A stretch of DNA of 64,000 nt from Nonomuraea sp. SYSU D8015 (GTDB lineage Bacteria > Actinomycetota > Actinomycetes > Streptosporangiales > Streptosporangiaceae), in contig NZ_VJYI01000003.1 of the NCBI RefSeq assembly GCF_008065375.1, positions 248,001 to 312,000 of the forward strand, written 5' to 3'. Positions 24,229 through 32,184 of the stretch are shown piece by piece. The position numbers were made by a program, and so were the translations under genes. Below the pieces are notes generated by a model. That model searched no databases, was not told where the DNA came from, and worked only from the letters and a program-made list of their open reading frames with translations. Position 1 is the stretch's first letter, and each line of letters opens with the position of its first letter.

Positions 24229-24870
24229 GTGAGCTCCAGAGCAGCCCGCCCCGAACGCCTGCGCCGCTACTGGGACAAGCACGCGGGCTCCTACGACCGG
24301 CAGATGGGCTTCTTCGAGCGGCGCCTGTTCGGCGACACCCGCGCCTGGATCTGCTCCCAGGCCACCGGCGACGTGCTCGAGGTGGCCATCGGCACCGGGC
24401 TCAACCTGCCCTGGTATCCGGCGGGGATCCGGCTGACCGGGATCGAGTGGAGCCCGGCCATGCTCGACCAGGCCCGGCGGCGGGCGTCCGGGCTGGGGCT
24501 GGGGGCCGACCTGCGCGAAGGCGACGCCCAGGCGCTCGGCTTCGCCGACGCCTCCTTCGACACGGTCGTCTGCACCTTCTCGCTGTGCTCGATCCCGGAC
24601 CACCGCCGGGCCGTCGCCGAGATGGTACGCGTGCTGCGGCCCGGCGGGCTGCTCCTGCTCGCCGACCATGTCCCCGCCACGTCCTGGCCGGTCCGTGCCC
24701 TGCAGCGGCTCCTCGAACTCGTGACCGTCCCCGTGGGCGGGGAGCACTTCCTGCGCCGGCCCATCACGCTGGTCCGCGAGCACGGCCTCGACCTCGAACG
24801 CCATGACCGATTCAAGATCGGCATCGTGGAACGGCTCGCCGCCCGCAAACCCGCCCGCCCGGAAGGTTGA
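24229..24870 (+). CDS. Class I SAM-dependent methyltransferase (UbiE/METTL7-like)
   Basis: This 213-residue protein starts at GTG 24229. The SAM motif I is DVLEVAIGTGLNLPWY, with an acidic residue in LTGIEWSPAML; DTVVCTFSLCSIPD and LRPGGLLLLADH complete the fold. The IGTG and LNLPWYP variants are typical of the METTL7-like subgroup. It follows the MerR gene by 40 bases on the same strand, suggesting co-transcription. The substrate is unknown. Confidence 0.85.
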   Translation: MSSRAARPERLRRYWDKHAGSYDRQMGFFERRLFGDTRAWICSQATGDVLEVAIGTGLNLPWYPAGIRLTGIEWSPAMLDQARRRASGLGLGADLREGDAQALGFADASFDTVVCTFSLCSIPDHRRAVAEMVRVLRPGGLLLLADHVPATSWPVRALQRLLELVTVPVGGEHFLRRPITLVREHGLDLERHDRFKIGIVERLAARKPARPEG

Positions 24871-25192
24871 TCACCGGCGCGTTGTCCCGGGAGGGAGGCG
24901 GTGGACGGCGAGATCGAGGGAGGGCATCCCCGGCACGGCGTGCACGGTCCCCTGCCGCACCCCGCCGCGGCACGCGTGAGCCAACCGCAGGCAAGGCGCC
25001 GACGGCAGTGCGGCCCGGCGGTCAGATCAGGCCGGTAGGATGCGCCGCTCAAGGCGGCGTCGGGCAGTCGGGCAGGCCGGTCGGGCGGCATGGGGGCCGG
25101 TCGGGCCGTGCGCCCCTCCCGATGACATGCGGCTAGGACTCGGGAACCGGCATCCGGGTCATACGCCTGGTCATCGCGGTTCCCGTACGACG
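24871..25192. other. Intergenic region without a recognisable gene
   Basis: This GC-rich stretch of about 320 bases between the methyltransferase gene and the MBL-rhodanese gene has no coding frame with a ribosome binding site, no clear hairpin terminator and no operator that I can defend. It contains short G-rich direct repeats of the GGCCGGTCGGGC type near 25075-25110. It presumably holds the promoter of the MBL gene. Confidence 0.5.
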
Positions 25193-26665
25193 ATGTCTGA
25201 TAGTACGGCGGACAGGGCAGCGGAACCTTCGAGTACCCGGAAAGCGGTCGCGGAAGTGAGTGAGGCAGTGTTGAGCGACAACGGCATCGCCGTGCATGTC
25301 ATCGAGACCTCGTCGCTGGGGGACCGCGGTTACCTGGCCACCGACGGGCGGGTGGCCGTCGTGGTGGATCCACAGCGTGACGTCGACCGGATCCTGGCCC
25401 TGGCCGGCCGGCTGGGGGCCCGAGGGGGCGCAGGGGTCCGGATCACGCACGTCGTGGAGACGCACCTGCACAACGACTACGTGTCCGGCGGGCTGGAGCT
25501 GACCAGGCTCACCGGAGCCCGCTACGGGATCGCCGCCGCCGACGAGGTGGCGTTCGACCACACGCCGCTCGCCGACGGCGACGTGGTCGAGGTCTCCCCC
25601 GGCCTCCGGCTGCGGGCGCTGGCCACTCCCGGGCACACGTTCCACCACCTCTCCTACGTCCTGGAGGGCCACGCCGGGCCCGAAGGCGTCTTCACCGGCG
25701 GGTCGCTGCTGATCGGCACGACCGGCCGCACCGACCTGCTCGGCGATCGGCACACGCAAGCACTCGCCAGGGCGCAGCACGCCTCCGCCCGCAAACTCGC
25801 CGACCTGCTGCCCGGCGGCGCGGCGATCTGGCCCACGCACGGTTTCGGCAGCTTCTGCTCGGCGACCCAAGCCTCGGGGGAGGCCTCCACCATCGACAGG
25901 GAACGCCGGATCAATCCGGCGCTGCGCCTGGCCGAGGACGAGTTCGTCACCGAGACCCTGGCCGGGCTGGACGCCTACCCCGCCTACTACGCCCACATCG
26001 GCGCCATCAACGCGACCGGCCCGGACCCCGTCGATCTGCGGCCTCCCGCGCAGGCCGGCGCGCGAGCCCTGCGGAAACGTCTCGAGGCCGGCGAGTGGGT
26101 GGTCGACCTGCGGCACCGCACCGCGTACGCGGCCTCCCACCTGGCCGGGACGGTCGGCCTCGGCCTGGACGGGTCGATGGCCACGTGGCTGGGCTGGCTC
26201 ATCGACTGGGGCGCCCCCGTCACGGTGATCGGCGAGACGCCCGAGCAGATCGCCGCCGCCCAGCGTGAGCTGGTACGCATCGGCATCGACCGGATCGCCG
26301 CGGCCGCGGCGGGCCCTCAGGAGGACCTCGCCGCCGATCCGTCGCAGCTTCGCAGCCTGCCCACCGCGACCTTCGCGGACCTCTCCAGCCCGCCTGCCGG
26401 CCTGCCGGCGCCCGAGGTGATCCTCGACGTACGCCTGGGCGGCGAGTGGACGGCCGGCCACATCGACGGGGCGACGCACCTGCCGCTCCCCGACCTCGAA
26501 CGACGCATGGAGCAGATCCCGCCGGGCGCGATCTGGGTGCACTGCGGCAGCGGCTACCGCGCCACCGCCGCGGCCTCGCTGCTCGCGCGGGCCGGACGCA
26601 CCGTCGTGGTGATCGACGACGAGTTCGGCGAGGCGGCCTCCGCCGGACTCCCCATCGTCCGCTGA
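25193..26665 (+). CDS. MBL-fold metallohydrolase with two rhodanese domains (persulfide dioxygenase-like)
   Basis: This protein of about 490 residues has a metallo-beta-lactamase domain with the metal motif THLHNDYVSGG (H.H.D), GHTFHH and WPTHGFG, as in ETHE1/BlhD-type sulfur dioxygenases. Two rhodanese repeats follow: the first (WVVDLRHRTAYAASHLAG) lacks an active Cys, and the second has it in VHCGSGYRATAA. The set suggests oxidation of persulfides or sulfide in the cytoplasm. ATG 25193 gives an unusual 26-residue leader; TTG 25271 would start just before the conserved domain. Confidence 0.85.
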   Translation: MSDSTADRAAEPSSTRKAVAEVSEAVLSDNGIAVHVIETSSLGDRGYLATDGRVAVVVDPQRDVDRILALAGRLGARGGAGVRITHVVETHLHNDYVSGGLELTRLTGARYGIAAADEVAFDHTPLADGDVVEVSPGLRLRALATPGHTFHHLSYVLEGHAGPEGVFTGGSLLIGTTGRTDLLGDRHTQALARAQHASARKLADLLPGGAAIWPTHGFGSFCSATQASGEASTIDRERRINPALRLAEDEFVTETLAGLDAYPAYYAHIGAINATGPDPVDLRPPAQAGARALRKRLEAGEWVVDLRHRTAYAASHLAGTVGLGLDGSMATWLGWLIDWGAPVTVIGETPEQIAAAQRELVRIGIDRIAAAAAGPQEDLAADPSQLRSLPTATFADLSSPPAGLPAPEVILDVRLGGEWTAGHIDGATHLPLPDLERRMEQIPPGAIWVHCGSGYRATAAASLLARAGRTVVVIDDEFGEAASAGLPIVR

Positions 26666-26832
26666 ACGCGCGGGAGCCGGCGTGCGTACCTCTCCATGGG
26701 TGCTGCGGCACGTCCGCTATGTCGGATAGTACGTTCGCATTCCTCGGGGCGAATGCGGCGAACAGGAAACGCAGTCCTGTCGCCGCTGTACGATTGCGCC
26801 CCAGGTGTGGAGATTTACGAGGAGGCATCGTA

Positions 26833-27816
26833 GTGGCCGTCCCGGCAAGGCTCGGACAAACAGCACTGGCCGCGGCACTGACCTTAGCCGTGGCGATCTC
26901 CCACCCCGCCGGCGCCGCCCACGCCGACCCCTCGCCGGCCCAGGCCCGCGCCAAACTGGTCAAGCTCAACGAGGAGGCCGACCAGCTGGTCGAGCGCTAC
27001 AACCAGGCCACGGAGACCTACAAGGCGGCCAAGAAGAAATACGACACCCTCAACGCCGAGGTCGCCCGCAAGGACGCCGAAGCCGCCACCCTCCGCCGGG
27101 ATCTCGTCACGGCCGCGGTCGGCGACTACCAGACCGGCCCGCTCACCGGCTGGCAACGATTCGGCTTCCAGGGCACCCCCGACACGGCTTTGAGCACCAT
27201 GGCCTCCCTGGACCAGATCGCTCAGGCCAGGGCCGCCAAGGTGCGGGCCTTCGAGGCGGCGACCAAGGACCTGCGCGATCGGCGCGCCGACGCCGAGCGT
27301 GTCCTGGGGCAGGCCGACGCGGCGCGAGACAAGGTGAAGGACGAGAAGGCGAAAGTCGCCAAGATGGTGGAGGAGCAGACCAAGATCCTGCGAAGGCTGG
27401 GCGAATTCAAGACCGGCAACCCCACGAGCACCGGCCTCAAATACACCGGCCCGGCCTCCGGCAACGCGCGCGCGGCCCTGAAGTTCGCCTTCGCCCAGAT
27501 CGGCAAGCCGTACCGGTTCGGCGGCACCGGCCCGGGCTCCTTCGACTGCTCCGGCCTGACCCAGGCGGCCTGGCGCGCCGCGGGAGTGCAGCTGCCCCGC
27601 ACCACCTGGACCCAGTGGAGCTGGGGCGCCGACCGCCGTGTGCCCCTGAACGCGCTGCGGCCCGGCGACCTGATCTTCAGCAAGGGTCTCGGCCACATGG
27701 GGATGTACATCGGCAACGGGAAGATGGTCCACGCCCCGCAGACCGGAGACGTCATCAAGATCAGCGATCTGGACGGCTACTGGCGCAACCGCCTGCTCGG
27801 CGCCATCCGCCCCTGA
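26833..27816 (+). CDS. Secreted NlpC/P60 endopeptidase with coiled coil
   Basis: This 327-residue protein starts at GTG 26833 behind GAGGAGG. Signal peptide, then a long coiled coil (about residues 35-200, with KLNEEADQLVERYNQATETY), then a C-terminal NlpC/P60 domain. That domain has Cys in GSFDCSGLTQAAW, His in GHMGMYIGNGKM and a second His in MVHAPQTGD. RipA-like enzymes of this layout cut the D-Glu-mDap bond during cell separation. The coiled coil probably regulates the enzyme or links it to a divisome partner. It is a single gene. Confidence 0.9.
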   Translation: MAVPARLGQTALAAALTLAVAISHPAGAAHADPSPAQARAKLVKLNEEADQLVERYNQATETYKAAKKKYDTLNAEVARKDAEAATLRRDLVTAAVGDYQTGPLTGWQRFGFQGTPDTALSTMASLDQIAQARAAKVRAFEAATKDLRDRRADAERVLGQADAARDKVKDEKAKVAKMVEEQTKILRRLGEFKTGNPTSTGLKYTGPASGNARAALKFAFAQIGKPYRFGGTGPGSFDCSGLTQAAWRAAGVQLPRTTWTQWSWGADRRVPLNALRPGDLIFSKGLGHMGMYIGNGKMVHAPQTGDVIKISDLDGYWRNRLLGAIRP

Positions 27817-27923
27817 CATTCCGTACAGAGGGTGCACATCGGGACACGAACGGCATTTACGGCAGTTTTAAGTGGCGCAGGGCACTGTTGTTCCGTCGCA
27901 CACCTATCGGGGAGGACCACAAC

Positions 27924-28601
27924 ATGACCCCTGGGCCGGATGGATTCAGCACCGCCGAAACGCTGGAGAACGAACCTCCCAGGCGCCGCATCCCGCGTTC
28001 CATGCTGCTCGTCGCCACCACCGCGCTCGTCGTGGTCACCGGTGCCGGCGTCGCCGCCGCCTCGGCGCTCTCGCCGACGCCGTCCCCCACCCCCACGGCC
28101 ACCGGCAGCGCGACACCGTCCGCGAGCCCGTCCGGTACGCCGTCCGACAAGACCCCCGGATACGGCCGCGGCTGGGGCCACCGCATGGGCTTCGGCGGCC
28201 CCGCCCTCCACGGCGAGTTCGTCGTCCCCGACGGCGAGGGCGCCTACGTGACCGTCGCCACCCAGTACGGTGACGTCACGGCCGTCGACCAGGACTCGAT
28301 CACGGTCAAGAGCGAGGACGGCTACACCAAGGAGTACGTGGTCAACGGCGACACCCGGATCAACCGCGGCGGCGACGGCATCGACGCGGTGAAGACCGGG
28401 CAGAAGGTCAGGGTCATGGCGAAGGTCGAGGGCGGCACGGCGACCGCCGTCGCGATCCACGACACGGCCATGCGGGGTGAGCGGGGCTGGCGCGGCAAGG
28501 GCGAGCGCTGGAACCGCGACCACCAGCCCGGCCAGCCGCCGACCTCCGCCCCCACGCAGCCCTCCACGCCCACGCCGTCGTCCCCACCGACGACCTCCTG
28601 A
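27924..28601 (+). CDS. Membrane-anchored exported protein with a DUF5666-like domain
   Basis: This 225-residue protein starts at ATG 27924 behind GGGGAGGACC. A cytoplasmic tail of about 27 residues and one helix (SMLLVATTALVVVTGAGVAA) precede a Pro/Thr/Ser-rich linker. A compact domain follows (YGDVTAVDQDSITVKSEDGY, then VRVMAKVEGGTATAVAIHD), which is the pattern of the DUF5666 beta barrel. The tail is another Pro/Thr/Ser stretch. The function is unknown. It lies downstream of the NlpC/P60 gene and ends before a strong hairpin. Confidence 0.75.
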   Translation: MTPGPDGFSTAETLENEPPRRRIPRSMLLVATTALVVVTGAGVAAASALSPTPSPTPTATGSATPSASPSGTPSDKTPGYGRGWGHRMGFGGPALHGEFVVPDGEGAYVTVATQYGDVTAVDQDSITVKSEDGYTKEYVVNGDTRINRGGDGIDAVKTGQKVRVMAKVEGGTATAVAIHDTAMRGERGWRGKGERWNRDHQPGQPPTSAPTQPSTPTPSSPPTTS

Positions 28602-28646
28602 TCGCCTGCCGGCGGTCTCCCCATTGACCGCCGGCGATCGGCTCCG

Positions 28647-28681
28647 CGGCCCATGCCACCTGTCGCAGGCGGCATGGGCCG
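28647..28681. terminator. Hairpin terminator
   Basis: Two perfect 11-base arms, CGGCCCATGCC and GGCATGGGCCG, enclose a 13-base loop about 45 bases after the DUF5666-like gene. The run after it is ATTGTCTTC, a weak T-tract. It probably ends the upstream transcript. Confidence 0.65.
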
Positions 28682-28850
28682 ATTGTCTTCGCGAGGCGAG
28701 GGCCGCCCGAACGCCTGCTGCGACGGCCGGTCGCGGAGCTCAGCGGTGCTGTCCAGCGCCGCGCATGCCGCGCGAATGCCCTGGGCAAGGCGGTGCGTGA
28801 GTCGCCGTCCCATGGGCCGTCACACGACTTCGGGCACGTGGGGCGGGTCT

Positions 28851-29486
28851 CTAGGAAGGGGCGGGCCGGGCGGCGGCCATGACGCCGTGCACGGCTTGCG
28901 AGATGCGGTCTGCGGCCTGGCCGGGGTCGGGCCGGCCGGCGTCGAGCCAGGCGATGACGGCCTCGATGGTGAGCGTGGGAATCAGGTTCGCCGCCCAGTC
29001 CAGCCACGGACCGGCCGCGATCCGTGTGGCCAGGTTGCGGTGGGCGATCTCGCGGGACGCGGTGGTGATGGAGTCGATCAGGTCGCGGAACTCCGGCTCG
29101 CGGGCGGCGTAGCGGAACAGCAGCTTGAACCCGTCGGGGTCGGCGGCGGCCGCGCGCAGGAGCGCCGGGATGGAGTCCTCGTCGAAGTCGTCGGTGCCGG
29201 TGGCCTCCGCCAGCCGCGTGCAGGCGCGATCCAGCACCGCCCGGTAGAGGTCGGCTTTGGACTCGAAGTGCCGATAGAGCATGGCCCGGGTCAGGCCGGC
29301 TTCGGCGGCGACCTCGTCCAGGCCGGTGGCGGTGTAGCCGGCGCGGGCGAAGGCGCGGGTGGCCGCGTCCAGGATCTGCTCACGCCGCTCGGCGCGACGC
29401 AGCCGGCGCACCGGCCCCTGCTCTCCCGGGGCGGCCTCCGGTCGGCGGGCGCTCGCAGGGCCACGATCGGGGCCGGGGTTACTCAT
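28851..29486 (-). CDS. TetR-family regulator divergent from a cytochrome P450 gene
   Basis: This 211-residue protein starts at ATG 29486 behind GAGGAGCG. Helix-turn-helix TATGLDEVAAEAGLTRAMLYRHF; the ligand domain (LLFRYAAREPEFRDLIDS) is typical of one TetR class. About 30 unstructured residues precede the DNA-binding part. It is transcribed away from the P450 gene and the shared 90-base gap holds a dyad and repeats (29499-29550), so it probably represses both itself and the P450. Confidence 0.88.
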   Translation of the reverse strand: MSNPGPDRGPASARRPEAAPGEQGPVRRLRRAERREQILDAATRAFARAGYTATGLDEVAAEAGLTRAMLYRHFESKADLYRAVLDRACTRLAEATGTDDFDEDSIPALLRAAAADPDGFKLLFRYAAREPEFRDLIDSITTASREIAHRNLATRIAAGPWLDWAANLIPTLTIEAVIAWLDAGRPDPGQAADRISQAVHGVMAAARPAPS

Positions 29487-29498
29487 TCGCGCTCCTCC

Positions 29499-29550
29499 AC
29501 TTGTAGAACTCGAAGTATACAAGTAGCGTTCTATACAAGCGAGTATACAA
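29499..29550. promoter_or_regulatory. Dyad and GTATACAA direct repeats in the TetR/P450 divergent promoter
   Basis: ACTTGTA (29499-29505) and TACAAGT (29518-29524) form a perfect inverted repeat with 12 bases between. GTATACAA recurs at 29515-29522 and 29543-29550, with CTATACAA at 29531-29538. The region is AT-rich in a GC-rich genome and covers both promoters, as expected for a TetR operator. Confidence 0.65.
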
Positions 29551-29575
29551 ATTTTCGTCTACATCTGGAGGAGCC

Positions 29576-30751
29576 GTGTCCGATCTCGTTCAGCTGCCGT
29601 TCGAGCAGGCCGGTCCGATGCGGCCCGCGCCGCTGCTGCGCGCCCTGCAGGCCCGAGGCCCCATCCACGCCATCCGCACCGCCGTCGGCGACCCGGCCTG
29701 GCTGGTGACCGGCTATGAGCAGGTGCGCCGCCTGCTGGACGACGCCCGGCTCGGCCGCGCCCACCGCGAGCCCGAGCGCGCCTCCCGTACCGGCGAGTCC
29801 GCGCTGTTCGGCGGCCCGCTCGGCGACTTCGACACCGAGCAGGCCGACCACCGCAGGATGCGCTCGCTGCTGCAACCGCACTTCTCTCCCAAGCGGATGC
29901 GCGCGCTCCGCGGCCGCGTCGAGGCGCTCACCGCGGACCTGCTGGACGGGCTCGCCGCCGCCGGGCCGCCCGCCGACCTGCACGCCGAGCTTGCGCTGCC
30001 GCTGCCCATCGCGGTCATCTGCGAGTTGCTGGGCGTCCCGTACGAGGATCGCGCGCAGTTCCGGGCCTGGACGCAGGCCGCCGCGGACATCACCGACCGG
30101 GCCCGCTCCGAGCAGGGCCTGGCCGAGCTGTTCACCTACGGGCAGCAGTTGGTGGCCCGCAAACGGGCCCGGCCGGACGACGGCGTGATCTCCCGGCTGG
30201 CCGCCACCGACGGCGTCAGCGACGACGACGCGGCCGCGATGGGCATGACCCTGCTGTTCGCCGGGCACGAGACGACGGTCACCGCCATCGGCATGGGCGC
30301 GCTGTGGCTGCTCAACACCCCAGGGCAGTGGCAGGCACTGGTGGACGACCCGTCGCGGATCGACGGGGCGGTGGAGGAGATCCTGCGCGCGCCGAGTCTG
30401 GGCGGCGGCGGCATCCCCCGCTACGCCCGGACCGACCTGGAGATCGCCGGCGTTCACGTGCGGGCCGGCGACCTGGTGCTGCTCGACACAGGCGCCGCCA
30501 ACCACGACGCGGCCGTGTTCGCCGACCCCGACCGGTTCGACCTCGGCCGCCCGGCCGTGGCGCACCTGACCTTCGGGCACGGCGCGCGCTACTGCATCGG
30601 CGCGCCGCTGGCCCGCATCGAGCTGAAGGCGGTCTTCTCCCAGCTCGCCGCCCGCTTCCCCACCCTGAAGCCGGGCTGCGCGGTGGAGGAGCTGACCTTC
30701 AACCCCAACGTGCTGACCGGCGGGCTGACCGCGCTGCCGGTCACCTGGTGA
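29576..30751 (+). CDS. Cytochrome P450
   Basis: This 391-residue soluble bacterial P450 starts at GTG 29576. I helix FAGHETTVTA, K helix EEILR, and heme loop FGHGARYCIGAPLAR with the axial Cys340. The length and motifs match the CYP105/107-type class that oxidises small molecules with a ferredoxin. No ferredoxin gene is adjacent. Regulation by the divergent TetR protein is likely. Its stop directly abuts the stop of the convergent ArsR gene. Confidence 0.92.
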   Translation: MSDLVQLPFEQAGPMRPAPLLRALQARGPIHAIRTAVGDPAWLVTGYEQVRRLLDDARLGRAHREPERASRTGESALFGGPLGDFDTEQADHRRMRSLLQPHFSPKRMRALRGRVEALTADLLDGLAAAGPPADLHAELALPLPIAVICELLGVPYEDRAQFRAWTQAAADITDRARSEQGLAELFTYGQQLVARKRARPDDGVISRLAATDGVSDDDAAAMGMTLLFAGHETTVTAIGMGALWLLNTPGQWQALVDDPSRIDGAVEEILRAPSLGGGGIPRYARTDLEIAGVHVRAGDLVLLDTGAANHDAAVFADPDRFDLGRPAVAHLTFGHGARYCIGAPLARIELKAVFSQLAARFPTLKPGCAVEELTFNPNVLTGGLTALPVTW

Positions 30752-31081
30752 TCACCGTGCCCCCTTGGCCTGGGGGGTGGTCAGCGCGTCGAGCAGGCCG
30801 GGGAACGCCTTGTCCATGTCGGCGCGGCGCAGGGCGTTCATCCGCGAGGTCCCGACGTAGTACTGCCTGATCAGGCCGGCCTCGCGCAGCACCTTGAAGT
30901 GGTGGGTGGCGGTCGACTTGCTGACCGGGATGTCGAACGTGCCGCAGGCGAGGTCCTCGGCGGCGTCGTCGAGCTGCGTGACGATGCTCCGGCGCACCGG
31001 ATCGACGAGGGCCTCCAGCACCTGCTGGAGGTCGAACTGCGACACCTCGGGGTGCGGCGGCGTACGTCCCATGCGCCTCAT
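30752..31081 (-). CDS. ArsR-family winged-helix regulator
   Basis: This 109-residue regulator starts at ATG 31081 or 31072. The winged-helix motif is VSKSTATHHFKVLREAGLIRQYYVG. It has one Cys (LACGTF) and no metal-site pattern, so it is probably a non-metal ArsR protein. It is divergent from a quinone-oxidoreductase gene, and the gap holds an inverted repeat around a good -35 box (31082-31118), so repression of the oxidoreductase is likely. Signal unknown; an oxidised or electrophilic compound is plausible. Confidence 0.85.
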   Translation of the reverse strand: MRRMGRTPPHPEVSQFDLQQVLEALVDPVRRSIVTQLDDAAEDLACGTFDIPVSKSTATHHFKVLREAGLIRQYYVGTSRMNALRRADMDKAFPGLLDALTTPQAKGAR

Positions 31082-31118
31082 AGTACGACCCTCATCAAAG
31101 TTTGACAGCCATCGTACT
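31082..31118. promoter_or_regulatory. ArsR operator and promoter of the quinone oxidoreductase gene
   Basis: AGTACGA (31082-31088) and TCGTACT (31112-31118) form a perfect inverted repeat with 23 bases between. A consensus -35 TTGACA (31102-31107) lies between the arms and a weak -10 (CACAGT, 31126-31131) follows 18 bases later. The right arm falls between the two boxes, so a bound ArsR dimer would block the promoter. Confidence 0.6.
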
Positions 31119-31170
31119 TCTGCGTCACAGTGGCCGTGTTCGACGGCGATCGAAAGACGGTGACGGTGAC

Positions 31171-32172
31171 ATGGCGAGGACTGTGCGCTTCCACGAGTTC
31201 GGCGGGCCCGAGGTGATGCGGGTGGAGGACGTGGAGCCGGGCGAGCCGGGGCCCGGCGAGGTGCGGATCCGGGTGGAGGCGATCGGGATCAACCGGGCGG
31301 AGGCGTTGTTCCGGAGCGACCAGTACATCGAACCGGTCAAGCACCTGCCCGCCACGCTCGGCACCGAGGGCGCCGGGGTGATCGAGGCGGTCGGGCCGGA
31401 GGTGGCCGGGTTCGAGGAGGGGCAGGCGGTCAGCGTCCTGCCGGCCTTCTCGCAGAACGACTACGGCGTGTACGCCGAGCGGGCGATCGTGCCGGTGTCC
31501 GCGCTCCTGCCCCGCCCCGACGGCGTGGACGCGGTCTCCGGCGCGGCGGTCTGGATGCCGTACCTCACGGCCTACGGCGCGCTGGTGGACGTGGGCGGGA
31601 TGCGGCCGGGCGACACGGTGGTGCTGAACGCGGCCTCCAGCGGCGTCGGCCTGGCCGCGATCCACCTCGCCAACCGGGTGGGCGCGACCCCGGTCGCGGT
31701 CACGCGCACCGGCGCCAAGAAGGAGCGGCTGCTCGAGGAGGGCGCCGCCGAGGTGATCGTCTCCGGCGAGGAAGACGTCGCCGGCCGGGTGCTGGCGATC
31801 ACCGGGGGCAAAGGCGCCGAGTACGTCTTCGACGCCGTCGCCGGACCGGGCGTGGCGGACCTGGCCAGGGCCGTGGCCCCCGGCGGGACGCTGTTCCTGT
31901 ACGGCATGCTGAGCGGGCTCCCGACGCCCTATCCCGGCTTCGACCTCGGCATGCCCGCGCTCAACATGCGGACGTACACGGTGACCAGGGAGCTCACCGA
32001 CGATCCGCGGCGGCTGCGCCGCGCCGCCGCGTTCGTGTCCTCGGGGCTGCGGGACGGAGCCTTCCGTCCCGTGGTGGACCGCTTGTTCCCGTTGGAGGAG
32101 ATCGTCCAGGCGCATCGGCACATGGAGTCCGGCGTCCGGTTCGGCAAGATCGTGGTCACCGTGGACCACTGA
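31171..32172 (+). CDS. Zinc-independent quinone oxidoreductase (MDR superfamily)
   Basis: This 333-residue NADPH-dependent oxidoreductase has the N-terminal MDR fold without the zinc Cys/His ligands (GINRAEALFRSDQY) and NAD(P) site AASSGVGLAAIHLANRVGA. It probably reduces quinones or alkenals. It is divergent from an ArsR gene. The gene for an aromatic-acid decarboxylase converges with it 12 bases away, so it is not part of that cluster. Confidence 0.88.
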   Translation: MARTVRFHEFGGPEVMRVEDVEPGEPGPGEVRIRVEAIGINRAEALFRSDQYIEPVKHLPATLGTEGAGVIEAVGPEVAGFEEGQAVSVLPAFSQNDYGVYAERAIVPVSALLPRPDGVDAVSGAAVWMPYLTAYGALVDVGGMRPGDTVVLNAASSGVGLAAIHLANRVGATPVAVTRTGAKKERLLEEGAAEVIVSGEEDVAGRVLAITGGKGAEYVFDAVAGPGVADLARAVAPGGTLFLYGMLSGLPTPYPGFDLGMPALNMRTYTVTRELTDDPRRLRRAAAFVSSGLRDGAFRPVVDRLFPLEEIVQAHRHMESGVRFGKIVVTVDH

Positions 32173-32184
32173 GGCCGGATCGGC

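Noticed and set aside
26666..26832. A second c-di-AMP riboswitch before the NlpC/P60 gene
   Set aside because: The leader lacks the conserved ydaO blocks; only a normal ribosome binding site is seen.
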